Below are positions 33,631 through 42,900 of a stretch of 64,000 nucleotides of DNA, piece after piece. The stretch is from Desulfuromonadales bacterium. GTDB lineage: Bacteria; Desulfobacterota; Desulfuromonadia; Desulfuromonadales; BM103. Both the position numbers and the translations under genes were made by a program. Where the stretch lies: NCBI GenBank assembly GCA_030145205.1, contig JAQYVZ010000004.1, positions 62,001 to 126,000 of the forward strand, given 5' to 3'. The notes beneath the pieces were generated by a model. That model searched no databases. It had not been told where the DNA came from and saw nothing but the letters and a program-made list of their open reading frames with translations. Positions within the stretch are counted from its first letter, which is position 1, and the number at the start of each line of letters is the position of its first letter.

Positions 33631-35073
33631 ATGAAATCCCGTTTTTTATGCATTGCGTGGTTGATGACAGCCAGTCTCTTGTTTGTTCCCTTTGCTTTGG
33701 CGGCAGAAACTGTTAGCTCCCTGGCGGATCAGAAGGAAGTGGCGGTCACCATTTACAATGAAGACCTCGCCCTGGTGCGTGACCTGCGCCAAGTGACCCT
33801 GCCGAAGGGAGAGGCGTCGCTGGCGCTGCGTGAAGTCAGTGCCCGTATCCGGCCGGAGACAGCGCTGCTGCGCAGCCTGACCGCTCCAGGGAAACTGACG
33901 ATCCTTGAACAGAACTTCGATTTCGACCTGCTGACGCCGCGCAAGCTGCTCGAGAAGTATGTCGGCAAGGAAGTCCGCCTGGTTCGAACCCACCCGGAAA
34001 CCGGTGTGGACCGGATGGAGACGGCCAAGGTCCTGGCGGCTAATGACGGCGTTGTTCTGCAGGTTGGTGACCGGATTGAGACCGGTGTGCCGGGCCGTCT
34101 GGTTTATCCTGACGTGCCGGCCAACCTGCGTGACCGGCCGACCCTGGTGGTCGAACTTGAGAACGGCACCGGCGGGTCACAGGAACTGGAGCTTAGCTAC
34201 CTGACCAGCGGTCTGGGCTGGCGGGCTGACTATGTCGCTGAATTGAGCGCAGATGACAGCCAACTCGACCTGTCAGGTTGGGTCACTCTGACCAACCAGA
34301 GCGGGACCTCCTATCGCAATGCTTTGTTGCAGCTGGTTGCCGGTGACGTCAATCGTGTCCGTGATGAAATAAAGCTGCGGCGCGACGTGATGATGGAAGC
34401 TGGCATGGTTCAGGCGGCAGCGCCGCAGATGCAGCAGGAAAGCCTGTTCGAATACCATCTCTACACGTTGCAGCGGCCGACCACCATCAAGGAGAACCAG
34501 ACCAAGCAGGTGAGCCTGTTGACGGCATCAAAGGTGCCGGTCAGCAAGGAATTTCGTCTGCAGGGCAGCCCCTACTACTACCGCGGGCGGCAGGGTGATC
34601 TGGGCCAGAAGCTGAAAGTGGGGGTGTTCGTCGAGTTCGCCAACCGCAAAGAGGCTCATCTCGGTATGCCCCTGCCGAAAGGGACGGTGCGGGTCTACAA
34701 GCAGGACCGGGAAGGACGGCCCCAGTTTATCGGTGAAGACCGCATCGATCACACCCCTGAGAATGAAACTGTCCGATTGAAACTCGGCGATGCTTTCGAT
34801 GTGACCGCCAGTCGCAAGCAGACAGATTTTCGGAAGCTGGGTGGCGACAGTCGCTACAATTACCGTTTCGAGAGTGCTTTTGAAATCGTGCTGAAGAACG
34901 CCAAGGAGGAGGCTGTGACTGTCACCGTGGCTGAACCGGTGCCGGGTGACTGGCGGATTCTGAGGGAGAGTCACCCGCATGAAAAGGCGGCAGCCGATAC
35001 GGCGCTCTGGAAGATTGCGGTGCCGGCGAAGGGGGAGACGGTGCTGAGCTATCGGGCTGAGGTGAAGTACTAA
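33631..35073 (+). CDS. Exported DUF4139 domain protein
   Basis: 480 aa with a clear signal peptide (MKSRFLCIAWLMTASLLFVPFALAA, cleavage near 26). The body matches the DUF4139 pattern: VAVTIYNEDLALVRDLRQVTLPKG at the start, ELSYLTSGLGWRADYVAELS and LSGWVTLTNQSGTSYRNALLQLVAGDVNRV in the core and a beta-rich C-terminus (PVPGDWRILRESH). Function of the family is not established; proteins like it are secreted or envelope-bound beta proteins. Ribosome site AGGAGG 7-8 nt before the ATG. Single gene, ended by the shared terminator at 35105-35127 facing the adhesin gene. Confidence 0.8.
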   Translation: MKSRFLCIAWLMTASLLFVPFALAAETVSSLADQKEVAVTIYNEDLALVRDLRQVTLPKGEASLALREVSARIRPETALLRSLTAPGKLTILEQNFDFDLLTPRKLLEKYVGKEVRLVRTHPETGVDRMETAKVLAANDGVVLQVGDRIETGVPGRLVYPDVPANLRDRPTLVVELENGTGGSQELELSYLTSGLGWRADYVAELSADDSQLDLSGWVTLTNQSGTSYRNALLQLVAGDVNRVRDEIKLRRDVMMEAGMVQAAAPQMQQESLFEYHLYTLQRPTTIKENQTKQVSLLTASKVPVSKEFRLQGSPYYYRGRQGDLGQKLKVGVFVEFANRKEAHLGMPLPKGTVRVYKQDREGRPQFIGEDRIDHTPENETVRLKLGDAFDVTASRKQTDFRKLGGDSRYNYRFESAFEIVLKNAKEEAVTVTVAEPVPGDWRILRESHPHEKAAADTALWKIAVPAKGETVLSYRAEVKY

Positions 35074-35104
35074 GACGTGACCAGCACGAACCGACCAAAA
35101 AAGA

Positions 35105-35127
35105 GGGGCGGCATTTTATGCCGCCCC
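35105..35127. terminator. Bidirectional terminator between DUF4139 gene and adhesin 2
   Basis: GGGGCGGCAT (35105-35114) pairs perfectly with ATGCCGCCCC (35118-35127). The minus-strand side runs into CTCTTTTTT, the plus side into ATTTCATTG, so it best serves the minus-strand adhesin gene. Confidence 0.85.
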
Positions 35128-35151
35128 ATTTCATTGTTATTTCGCAGAAGC

Positions 35152-38100
35152 TTATGATGCAAAGTTGTCGGGGTCGAACTCAATGTTGATTGCGTCTACG
35201 CCCCCCTGCAGGTCGCTGAGCGTCTGACCATTGTAGCCGTCGAAAGTCCCCGAGGTGTTGATGTCTTCAATGACGATCGATGTGCCGCTGCCGTTTTCGA
35301 GTGTCAGGGTGACATGATCATTGGCGCCCGAGTCGGCAGTGATAATAACATTGTCCATGAAATCAGACTCTTCTGTGTCGAGCACATCGTAGAAGCGCAG
35401 GGCATCGTCGCCAAGGTCGAAGTCGGTGATGGTGTCTCCACCTTCATTGATGCCTTGAGTGTATCCAAAGACATCGGCACCATTTCCGCCGGTGAGATCG
35501 TCATCACCGAGGCCTCCGTAAAGCAGGTCGTTGCCGTCGCCGCCGACCAGGAAGTCTTCGCCGTCACCGCCGATCAGGATGTCGTTGCCGGTGTCGCCGG
35601 TCAGCGTGTCGCTGCCGTCGCCGCCGATGATCGTCGACGCCTGATCTGCCACAGCGCTGATTGTATTGTCGCTGTCATCCCCTGTGAGAATTACGTGGTC
35701 ATCCGGGCTGAGCAGCACCCTGATGCCGTCCTCGACAAAGGTGCTGTCGCCATCGGTATCGGTGATTTCGAGGTCGAAGTTCATGTCGACCAGCTCACCG
35801 GGAGTATAAGCCGAGGCTCCAAACCCCGACATTGAGAAAGACGTCCCTTCAACGTAACTGTACTCCACGGTCGTAAAATCATTGTCCGTGAAAACCACAA
35901 TGGAGTCCCCATCGCTGACGCCTCCAACGACGACGCCATCGCCGCTGAAATCAACCGTATATCCAGCGGGGATAGACCCGCCTTCCAAGACTTCGACGTT
36001 GTTGATCTCGATACTGGTGATCTCGGCAACGGTTGCGGAGTAATCACCAACATCGTCCGGTTCGTCCGGGCTGCCCGTATAATCCGCGTCAATGAAGGCT
36101 TCGATCAAGACAGTCGTTGTCTTGGTCTTGTTCATTGCGAAGGTCGCTTCAGCGCCATTGACAAGCACATGTTGGTCGAAACTGTGATCCGGTGCCGGGC
36201 CGGTTAAATAAGAATCTTGTATGGGTGTTCCAGTGACCGTATCCAGGAAATCAACCCGAACCCCTTCACCGTCCATGATGTCCTGGCCACCACCACCACC
36301 ATCAACACCCGCTTCGGTTGCCGTTGCATTAATCTTATCACCGTCAGCACCGATTGGTGTCAGCATGACACTGGGCAGGTCATTGCCTGAGGCATCTGTG
36401 TAATAGACGTAGTTGGTGTTTCCACCCTCAAAGTCCCAAGTACCGGTGTTTGTGTTGAAATCCCCAGATCCACCGTCAATCTGCTTCAATAACTCAAAAT
36501 CGTAGGTGTCGTTTGCCAGGGCAAGATCGCCGTCCGTGTTCAGGGTGACGATAAAGGCGCCTGTGCTACCAAGATCAGCCGAGGCCGTGGCATAATCACT
36601 GCTGGCCAGGGTCGAGCCGATCAGGTGAGAGCCATCGGTGTAGAGATAGATGTCCTCCCCGTTTGTTGTATAGCCGCTGAGTGGGTCGGAGATCACAAAC
36701 TGCACGCTTGCGCCGTCTCCCCCGTAGTTGTTGTCGACATTGATGTCGAGGTCGAGGGGAATCTCCATCGCGTCTTCCCCAATATTGTTCACCAGGTAAG
36801 CCGAGTCGGGATCGATGGCGATTGGGCTGTCATCCTCGACGGTGACCGAGAAGGCGTCGGCGAAGGTGGTGCTGCCGGCGGTGACGTCGACATCGAAGGA
36901 GACTTCGTCTTCGTCCTCTTCAGCTGCGGGGCTCTCATCGTAAGCCAACGCTGCGCCATCGCCGTTGAACGGATGCTCGACCGGTTGGCTCAGGGTGACC
37001 GTGTAGTCAACCTCGTAGTCGTCGCCGTTCTTGGTGACGCTGTCGACGTGAATACGGATGACCTCCTCCGTGGTTCCGTCACGGGTGCCGATCAGGGCGT
37101 TGTCCGCATCGCTCCAGTCGAAGTTGACAGCATCGCCGTCGGCGGTCTCGATCGAGCCGTCGGTGGCATCAAGCGCGAAGTCTTCCACCGTGTAGGTGGT
37201 GTCGATGTCGGTGATGGTGAAGCTGCCGGTGGTGTCGGTCGCGCTGTTGGTGTCATCCTCACCGGTCGGCAGGTCGTCCTGGGTGGCTGCACCGACCAGA
37301 CCCTCTTCGGAGACGGTTGCATCATCAGCTTCCTTCAGGGTCGGTGGATCGTCCACCGGGCGGACCGTGATGCTGACAGTTGCGGCTGCCTGGTCACCAT
37401 CCGCGTCTTCAATGGTGTAGGTGAAGCTGTCCGGGCCGTTGTAGTTGGCGTCCGGGGTGTAGGTGAAGGTGCCGTCAGTTGAGTTGAAGCTGAGTGTGCC
37501 GTTGGAGACGTCGGTGTTGCTGACGATGGTCAGACCGCCGTCGCCGCCGACAGAATCGTCAGCCAGCACGCTGGATGCGTTCAGGGTCCCGTCCTCAGCC
37601 ACGCCGTAGCTGTCATCTCCGGCGATCGGGCTGTCATCCTCGACCGTCACCGAGAAGGCGTCGGCAAAGGTGGTGCTGCCGGCAGTGACGTCGACGTCGA
37701 AGGAGACTTCGTCTTCGTCCTCTTCAGCTGCGGGGCTCTCATCGTAAGTCAACGCTGCGCCATCGCCGTTGAACGGATGCTCGACCGGTTGGCTCAGGGT
37801 GACCGTGTAGTCGACCTCGTAGTCGTCGCCGTTCTTGGTAACGCTGTCGACGTGAATACGAATGACCTCCTCCGTGGTTCCGTCACGGGTGCCGATCAGG
37901 GCGTTGTCCGCATCGCTCCAGTCGAAGTTGACAGCATCGCCGTCGGCAGTCTCGATCGAGCCGTCGGTGGCATCAAGCGCGAAGTCTTCCACCGTGTAGG
38001 TGGTGTCGATGTCGGTGATGGTGAAGCTGCCGGTGGTGTCGGTCGCGCTGTTGGTATCGTCCTCACCGGTCGGCAGGTCGTCCTGGGTGGTGGTGTCATC

Positions 38101-39330
38101 ATCCACCAGCCCTTCCTCGGAAACCGTCGCGTCGGTTGCTTCCTTCAAAGTCGGCGGATCCTCGGTGCCGTTAATTGTAATCGTGACCGTAGCTATGTTG
38201 CTCTGGGCATCGCCGTCAGTGACTTTGTAGGTGAAGCTGTCTGTTGCAGTGTCGTTGTTGCCAAGATCGTTAAATTGGCCGTTCGGGTCATAGCTGAAGG
38301 TGCCGTCGGCGTTGACTGTGAGCAATGCACCGCTGGAGAGGGTGATTGCGTCGCCGACATTAGCCGTTTCACCATCGACCTCGTAGACAGTCAGAGGTTC
38401 AACATCGACATCAAAGTCAGCTGTCGGGTCGGCAAAGTCAGGGTCATCACCAAGGTCGTCGATGATGTCGCCCCCAGACAGGATACCGTTCTCGCTGACC
38501 TGGTACTGGTTATCAACGGCAATCGGTGCATCATTGGCACCATTCACCGTAATCGTGACGGTCGCCGTGTCGCTGGCGCCGTCCGGGTCTTCGATGGTGT
38601 AGGTGAAAGTGACCTGCTCGGTTTCGCCGTCATCCAGTTCTTCAAATTCCCCGTTTGGGTCGAAGGTAAATTCGTTGGTGTCCGGGTCAAACGTCAAAAT
38701 ACCCTTGGGGGGCTCATGGGGCGTGTAGGAAACGACGTCGATCGGATCACCATCCGGATCACTGTCGTTCGGAAGTACGCCAAAGGTGATGCTTTCGTCT
38801 TCATTGCCGACTGTTGCCATGTCATCTATGGCATCGGGCGGCTGGTTCTGGGGAAGCTCAAGCGGCGTCTGCTCATCTTCCAGCGTTCCTGCTTGTGCCG
38901 CCAAGAACGCATCCGGATCCTGAACGCCAAGCTTGTCGATACCTGACAGTCCCTCACCAGATCCGTCGCCCCATTCACCAACACCGCCGCCTTGCGGCTC
39001 TTCACCGGCCGCGACTTCTTCGGTCGGCTCTCCGCTCAACAAGGCAAGCAGGATGTCTCCCGGGATGACGCTGCCATCCTCCATCACGAACAGGGGCACA
39101 TTGCCCTGACTGTCTGCAGTGGCAAACTCCTCGAAGATGAGGACGGCGCCATCATCCATCTCGACCCGCAGGTCGCTGCCGGTCAGGATGGCCGTCTTGT
39201 CCGCAAGGTCGAAGTCGAGCTGATAGACCTGTCCTTCTTGTGGGGTGTGTCTGGAGATCCCCCCCGCCTGCGGGGTGGTGACAACTGTGCCCTGGACTTC
39301 TGCCGGAGTGTTGTTTGTCGTGTCAGCCAT
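35152..39330 (-). CDS. Giant RTX adhesin 2 with LapA-type retention module
   Basis: 1392 aa, very acidic. The N-terminal 110 residues form a retention module shared with adhesin 1 (TPQEGQVYQLDFDLAD, GAVLIFEEFATADSQGN), ending in VAAGEE with Ala-Ala at 107-108, the sort of site cut by LapG proteases. Then come VCBS/cadherin-like repeats (about 165-390), two near-identical T1SS-143-type blocks of about 170 aa separated by another VCBS unit, a long beta region, RTX nonapeptides (GGDGSDTLTGDTGNDILIGG and on, about 1230-1285) and a C-terminal type I secretion signal (NIEFDPDNFAS). It should be exported by the TolC/ABC/HlyD genes at 45-50 kb and anchored in the outer membrane by its N-terminus. Ribosome site AAAGGGG. 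Follows pilZ by 50 nt. Confidence 0.88.
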   Translation of the reverse strand: MADTTNNTPAEVQGTVVTTPQAGGISRHTPQEGQVYQLDFDLADKTAILTGSDLRVEMDDGAVLIFEEFATADSQGNVPLFVMEDGSVIPGDILLALLSGEPTEEVAAGEEPQGGGVGEWGDGSGEGLSGIDKLGVQDPDAFLAAQAGTLEDEQTPLELPQNQPPDAIDDMATVGNEDESITFGVLPNDSDPDGDPIDVVSYTPHEPPKGILTFDPDTNEFTFDPNGEFEELDDGETEQVTFTYTIEDPDGASDTATVTITVNGANDAPIAVDNQYQVSENGILSGGDIIDDLGDDPDFADPTADFDVDVEPLTVYEVDGETANVGDAITLSSGALLTVNADGTFSYDPNGQFNDLGNNDTATDSFTYKVTDGDAQSNIATVTITINGTEDPPTLKEATDATVSEEGLVDDDTTTQDDLPTGEDDTNSATDTTGSFTITDIDTTYTVEDFALDATDGSIETADGDAVNFDWSDADNALIGTRDGTTEEVIRIHVDSVTKNGDDYEVDYTVTLSQPVEHPFNGDGAALTYDESPAAEEDEDEVSFDVDVTAGSTTFADAFSVTVEDDSPIAGDDSYGVAEDGTLNASSVLADDSVGGDGGLTIVSNTDVSNGTLSFNSTDGTFTYTPDANYNGPDSFTYTIEDADGDQAAATVSITVRPVDDPPTLKEADDATVSEEGLVGAATQDDLPTGEDDTNSATDTTGSFTITDIDTTYTVEDFALDATDGSIETADGDAVNFDWSDADNALIGTRDGTTEEVIRIHVDSVTKNGDDYEVDYTVTLSQPVEHPFNGDGAALAYDESPAAEEDEDEVSFDVDVTAGSTTFADAFSVTVEDDSPIAIDPDSAYLVNNIGEDAMEIPLDLDINVDNNYGGDGASVQFVISDPLSGYTTNGEDIYLYTDGSHLIGSTLASSDYATASADLGSTGAFIVTLNTDGDLALANDTYDFELLKQIDGGSGDFNTNTGTWDFEGGNTNYVYYTDASGNDLPSVMLTPIGADGDKINATATEAGVDGGGGGQDIMDGEGVRVDFLDTVTGTPIQDSYLTGPAPDHSFDQHVLVNGAEATFAMNKTKTTTVLIEAFIDADYTGSPDEPDDVGDYSATVAEITSIEINNVEVLEGGSIPAGYTVDFSGDGVVVGGVSDGDSIVVFTDNDFTTVEYSYVEGTSFSMSGFGASAYTPGELVDMNFDLEITDTDGDSTFVEDGIRVLLSPDDHVILTGDDSDNTISAVADQASTIIGGDGSDTLTGDTGNDILIGGDGEDFLVGGDGNDLLYGGLGDDDLTGGNGADVFGYTQGINEGGDTITDFDLGDDALRFYDVLDTEESDFMDNVIITADSGANDHVTLTLENGSGTSIVIEDINTSGTFDGYNGQTLSDLQGGVDAINIEFDPDNFAS
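36818..38162. repeat. Two near-identical ~500-bp direct repeats inside adhesin 2
   Basis: The block 36818-37350 recurs at 37622-38162 (offset 804 bp) with only scattered differences until near CCTGGGTGG, where they diverge by a small indel. They encode the duplicated T1SS-143-type modules and could recombine to change adhesin length. Confidence 0.85.
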
Positions 39331-39380
39331 GATGTATCCCCTTTGTCAGACGCCTCCCAGCGTCCAGTTGGTTTTGTCTG

Positions 39381-39722
39381 TTACTGAAGATTATCGTTGC
39401 CCGGGACATAGCCCGGGGAATCTACTTCAAGCTGGGCGAAGGGCCTGGAATCATCAATGTGAGCCGCGACTCCCCGCTGGTTGCCGACAGGTTCGACGCG
39501 CAGCACGTGAGCAGTGCAGTCTAGGTGGAGCGGTCGCCCTGGGATCACATATTCAAATTCCATAGTGACCCGGATGCGGGTCCCTTCTTCAATCGGCTCC
39601 TCGGTCACGAAATAAATGCCAGACAGGCTGACATCGCGTGTGACGCCGTTGCCCTGCTCGAGTTGTACAGGGACTTCAACTTCAATCCGTTGTGTTGCTC
39701 TTTTCTCGACGTTGCTGCCCAT
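39381..39722 (-). CDS. PilZ domain protein (c-di-GMP receptor)
   Basis: 113 aa from ATG 39720-39722, chosen for the strong AGGAGGGTAC ribosome site; an earlier in-frame start lacks one. PilZ signature: RxxxR in KRATQRIEVEVPVQL, then DVSLSGIYFVTEE (the D/NxSxxG motif). Both c-di-GMP-binding elements are intact. The tail DSPGYVPGNDNLQ is repeated in the remnant at 44041-44118. Placed between the promoter 39752-39779 and adhesin 2, so it is co-expressed with the adhesin and probably couples c-di-GMP level to its production, export or retention. Confidence 0.88.
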   Translation of the reverse strand: MGSNVEKRATQRIEVEVPVQLEQGNGVTRDVSLSGIYFVTEEPIEEGTRIRVTMEFEYVIPGRPLHLDCTAHVLRVEPVGNQRGVAAHIDDSRPFAQLEVDSPGYVPGNDNLQ

Positions 39723-39751
39723 GTACCCTCCTGAAAATAAGAGTGAATTCC

Positions 39752-39779
39752 ATTCTATCAGGAGTGCTTTTAGGTTCAA
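39752..39779 (-). promoter_or_regulatory. Promoter of pilZ-adhesin 2
   Basis: Minus strand: TTGAAC (39774-39779), 16-nt spacer, TAGAAT (39752-39757). The layout matches the promoter at 44131-44158 upstream of adhesin 1, including the block just upstream of -35 (39780-39826). Confidence 0.6.
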
Positions 39780-39826
39780 TTTAACTATGGGTTGGGTTTT
39801 GTATAACTTTAGTTATATTTGATAGC
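39780..39826 (-). promoter_or_regulatory. Conserved regulator-binding block, copy B
   Basis: Directly upstream of -35. In plus-strand order it reads AAC-TATGGGTTGGGTTTTG and then TATAACTTTAGTTATA (an ATAACT/AGTTAT dyad). Roughly three quarters identical to 44159-44207, which suggests one activator controls both adhesin promoters. Confidence 0.55.
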
Positions 39827-39883
39827 TGATAACAAGAGAATCGTCCTGTTTCTTTGTACGCGGCTGTCGTGTCGCTGATCGAC

Positions 39884-39919
39884 AAAGAAACGGGCGACTT
39901 TGGCGCCGCCCGTTTCTTT
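39884..39919. terminator. Terminator of adhesin 1
   Basis: AAAGAAACGGGCG (39884-39896) and CGCCCGTTTCTTT (39907-39919) form a perfect 13-bp stem, 20 nt after the adhesin 1 stop. It separates adhesin 1 from the pilZ-adhesin 2 promoter. Confidence 0.85.
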
Positions 39920-39939
39920 CTGCTGTTTTTTCACTCCGC

Positions 39940-42900
39940 TCAGGAAGCAAAGTTGTCGGGGTCGAACTCGATATTGATGGCCCCGGGATTGCTGTCGAGG
40001 AAGTCGCCCAGGTTGGCATAACTGTCAAACATGCCGTCTGCAGCCCCGGGTGAGGATTCCGCATTGATCCCCTCGATCATGATCGAGGTTCCATCCGGGG
40101 ATGTCAGGGTGACATCCGGGTTGCTTGACGAATCGGCGGTGATCAGCACACTGTCCAGAAAGGTGTCTTCTTCCGTATCGAGCACATCGTAGAAGCGCAG
40201 AGCGTCGTCACCGAGGTCAAAATCGGTGATTGTATCGTCGCCTTCATCGATCCCCTGGGTGTAGCCGAAGACATCTGCGCCGCCGTCGCCGGTGAGGATG
40301 TCATTGCCAAGGTCGCCGACCAGCAGGTCGTCGCCATCGCCACCGACCAGGAAGTTGGACAGGTCGCTGCCCTTGATCACATCAGCACCGTCGCTGCCGG
40401 TAATGGCGGTGTCGCCGTCGAAGGTCACATCAAAAGTCCCGGCCATGGTGTCCGTGTCGTAATCGGCCGCCTCGAAGTTGTAGGTCACGGTGCTGTTGTA
40501 GGCCGCCGAGACATCAAGGAGGGCGATGGTATTGACGCTGTAGCCGTTGCCGCCCTCGGCCTGGAATTCGAGCATCGAGAAGTACTGGCCGCCGGTATCG
40601 ATCGTCAGGAATGAGTACTGGTTGCTGACGACGTCCACATCACTAACCGTGAACTCTCCGGAAGCAACGACTGTTGTTCCATCAGCGCCATAGGCAATCC
40701 ACTTGCCCGTCTCACCATCGTCAAAGCCCTGTAGTTTGATTTCGGCCGTGTTGACGGCAACCAGTTCGTTGCTGGATCCGCCGATCACGTATGTATCAGG
40801 GTTATAGAACTCCATGTGCAGAACATCGCTGTCCTCACCGAAGATCTCCCCGTCGATAGAGGCTCCTTGTCCAACCCCCATGCCGATGTTTTTGTAGTTG
40901 ACGGTTTCAGGTATCTCGAGGAACTCGCCTGGGTTGTCCTCATCGGGACTGATGATATAGGCGGAGACTTCAAGCATGATGCCGTTCCCCTTGATGAAGT
41001 CGTACACGTTGCCGCCGTTCAGGTCACCACCGGTCAGGCCGATCTCGGTGATTTCTGCCGCGCCATCGAGGCCGTCAACGATATTGACCGCGTAGGTTCC
41101 GTCTGTCGCGTCGATGGAGACCGTGAAAGCGACGTGGTCGGCATCATATTCACTCCCGTCGGGAACTTCGGCCTCCGGGTCCATCACGGCCTGCAGCACG
41201 CCGCCGGAGAGCTTGTAGACCAGGCCGATACCATCGGCCATCAGTTGCGTGCCGTCGTTGCCCAGAACGGCGATGTCGGAAATCTCTCCTTCGACCAGGC
41301 CGGTGAGGTCGACGATAGTGGCTCCGCCACCGTCATCGTAGGTGTAGCCGGTCAGGCTGACATCGCCGGGGCCGTCGGCGCCGTAGGAAACGCCCAGGTC
41401 AGCGCTGAGCGGGTTGCCGGGAACGTTGACCATCATGGCGTCTTCGGTCCCCTCAATGACAGGTGCGTCGTCATCGACGATCACGGTGAAGGTGTCGCTC
41501 TCGCCTTCGCCCTCGTCGTCCAGGGCGGTGAAACTGAAGGTCAGGGGCTCGTCGTCTTCAGTATTGGCAGTGTCGTGGTCCAGCGGCTGGACCAGGGTGA
41601 AGTCGTAGGAGCCCGAGCCAGCCTCGCTGAGGGTGGCGTAGAAGACCACGCCGGGGTCAGTGGTTGCGGTTGGCACGCTGCCGGTGTAGCCGATCAGGGT
41701 GGCACCGCTGTCGATGATCGTGAAGCTGACCGGGTCGCCGCCAGAGGTCAGGCCGGCCAGGCCGGTCTGGGTGGCGTCGAAGGTGACGCTGCGGCCCGGG
41801 CCATCGTCGCCGCCCCAGGTAATGTCGAGATCAACGCCGCTGACCGAGGTGGCCGTACCGGCCAGGTCGCCGCTGATGTAACTGTCACCGGGGTTGCCGC
41901 CGCTCAGGCCCTCTTCATCGACCGCGCTGTCGGTCGGGTCGCCGATGGTCGCCTTGGTGTCGGTGACGGTCACCTGGAAGGTTGCGGTCTGGGTGTCGCC
42001 GTCCGCGTCCTTGATCTGGTAGGTGAAGGTCTCGGTCTGGTCAGCACCGTCCGGGTCGACATCGACAGCCGGGGTGTAGAGCAGGTTGCCGGAGCCGTCG
42101 ATGGTGACCGTGCCGCCGAGGGTGCCGTTGCCGACAATCGTGATTGCGTTGGTTTCTGCGGCGCCGTCGGCACCGTAGGAATCACCATCCAGCAGGTCAT
42201 CGATATGCCCGATGTCGTAGTTCGAGACATTGTCATCGACCGTATCCAGCACGCCCTCGTTGTCCGTGGTCGGCGCGTCGTCGTCAACGGTCACAGTGAA
42301 GGTGTCGCTCTCGCCTTCGCCCTCGGCATCCAGGGCGGTGAAGCTGAAGGTCAGGTCAAGGTCGTTCTCCTGGTTGCTCACGTAGGTGTGATCGAGCGGG
42401 GCGACCAGGATAAAGTCGTAAGAGCCCGAGCCGGCATCGCTGAGGGTGGCGTAAAAGACTACGCCGGGATCGTCGGTGGCAGTCGGTTCAGTGCCGGTGT
42501 AGCCGATCAGGGTGGCGCCATCGTCGATCAGCGTGAAGCTGACCGGGTCGCCGCCGGAGCTGAGGCCGGTCAGGCCGGTCTGGGTGGCGTCGAAGGTGAC
42601 GCTACGGCCGGCGCCGTCGTCGGTACCCCAGGTGATGTCAAGATCAACATCGGAGACCGACGTCTTTGTGCCGGCCAGGTCGCCGGCCGTGCCGTTCGGC
42701 GGGTAGCTGTCGCCGGGGTTGCCGCCGTCCAGGCCTTCCTCGTCTATAGCGCTGTCGGTCGGGTCGCCGATGGTCGCCTTGGTGTCAGTCAGGGTGACCT
42801 GGAAGATGCCGACCGCGGTGTCACCGTCGCCATCCGTGATCTGGTAGGTGAATGTCTCGGTCAGGTTGGCGCCGTCCGGATCGACATTGACGGTCGGGTT

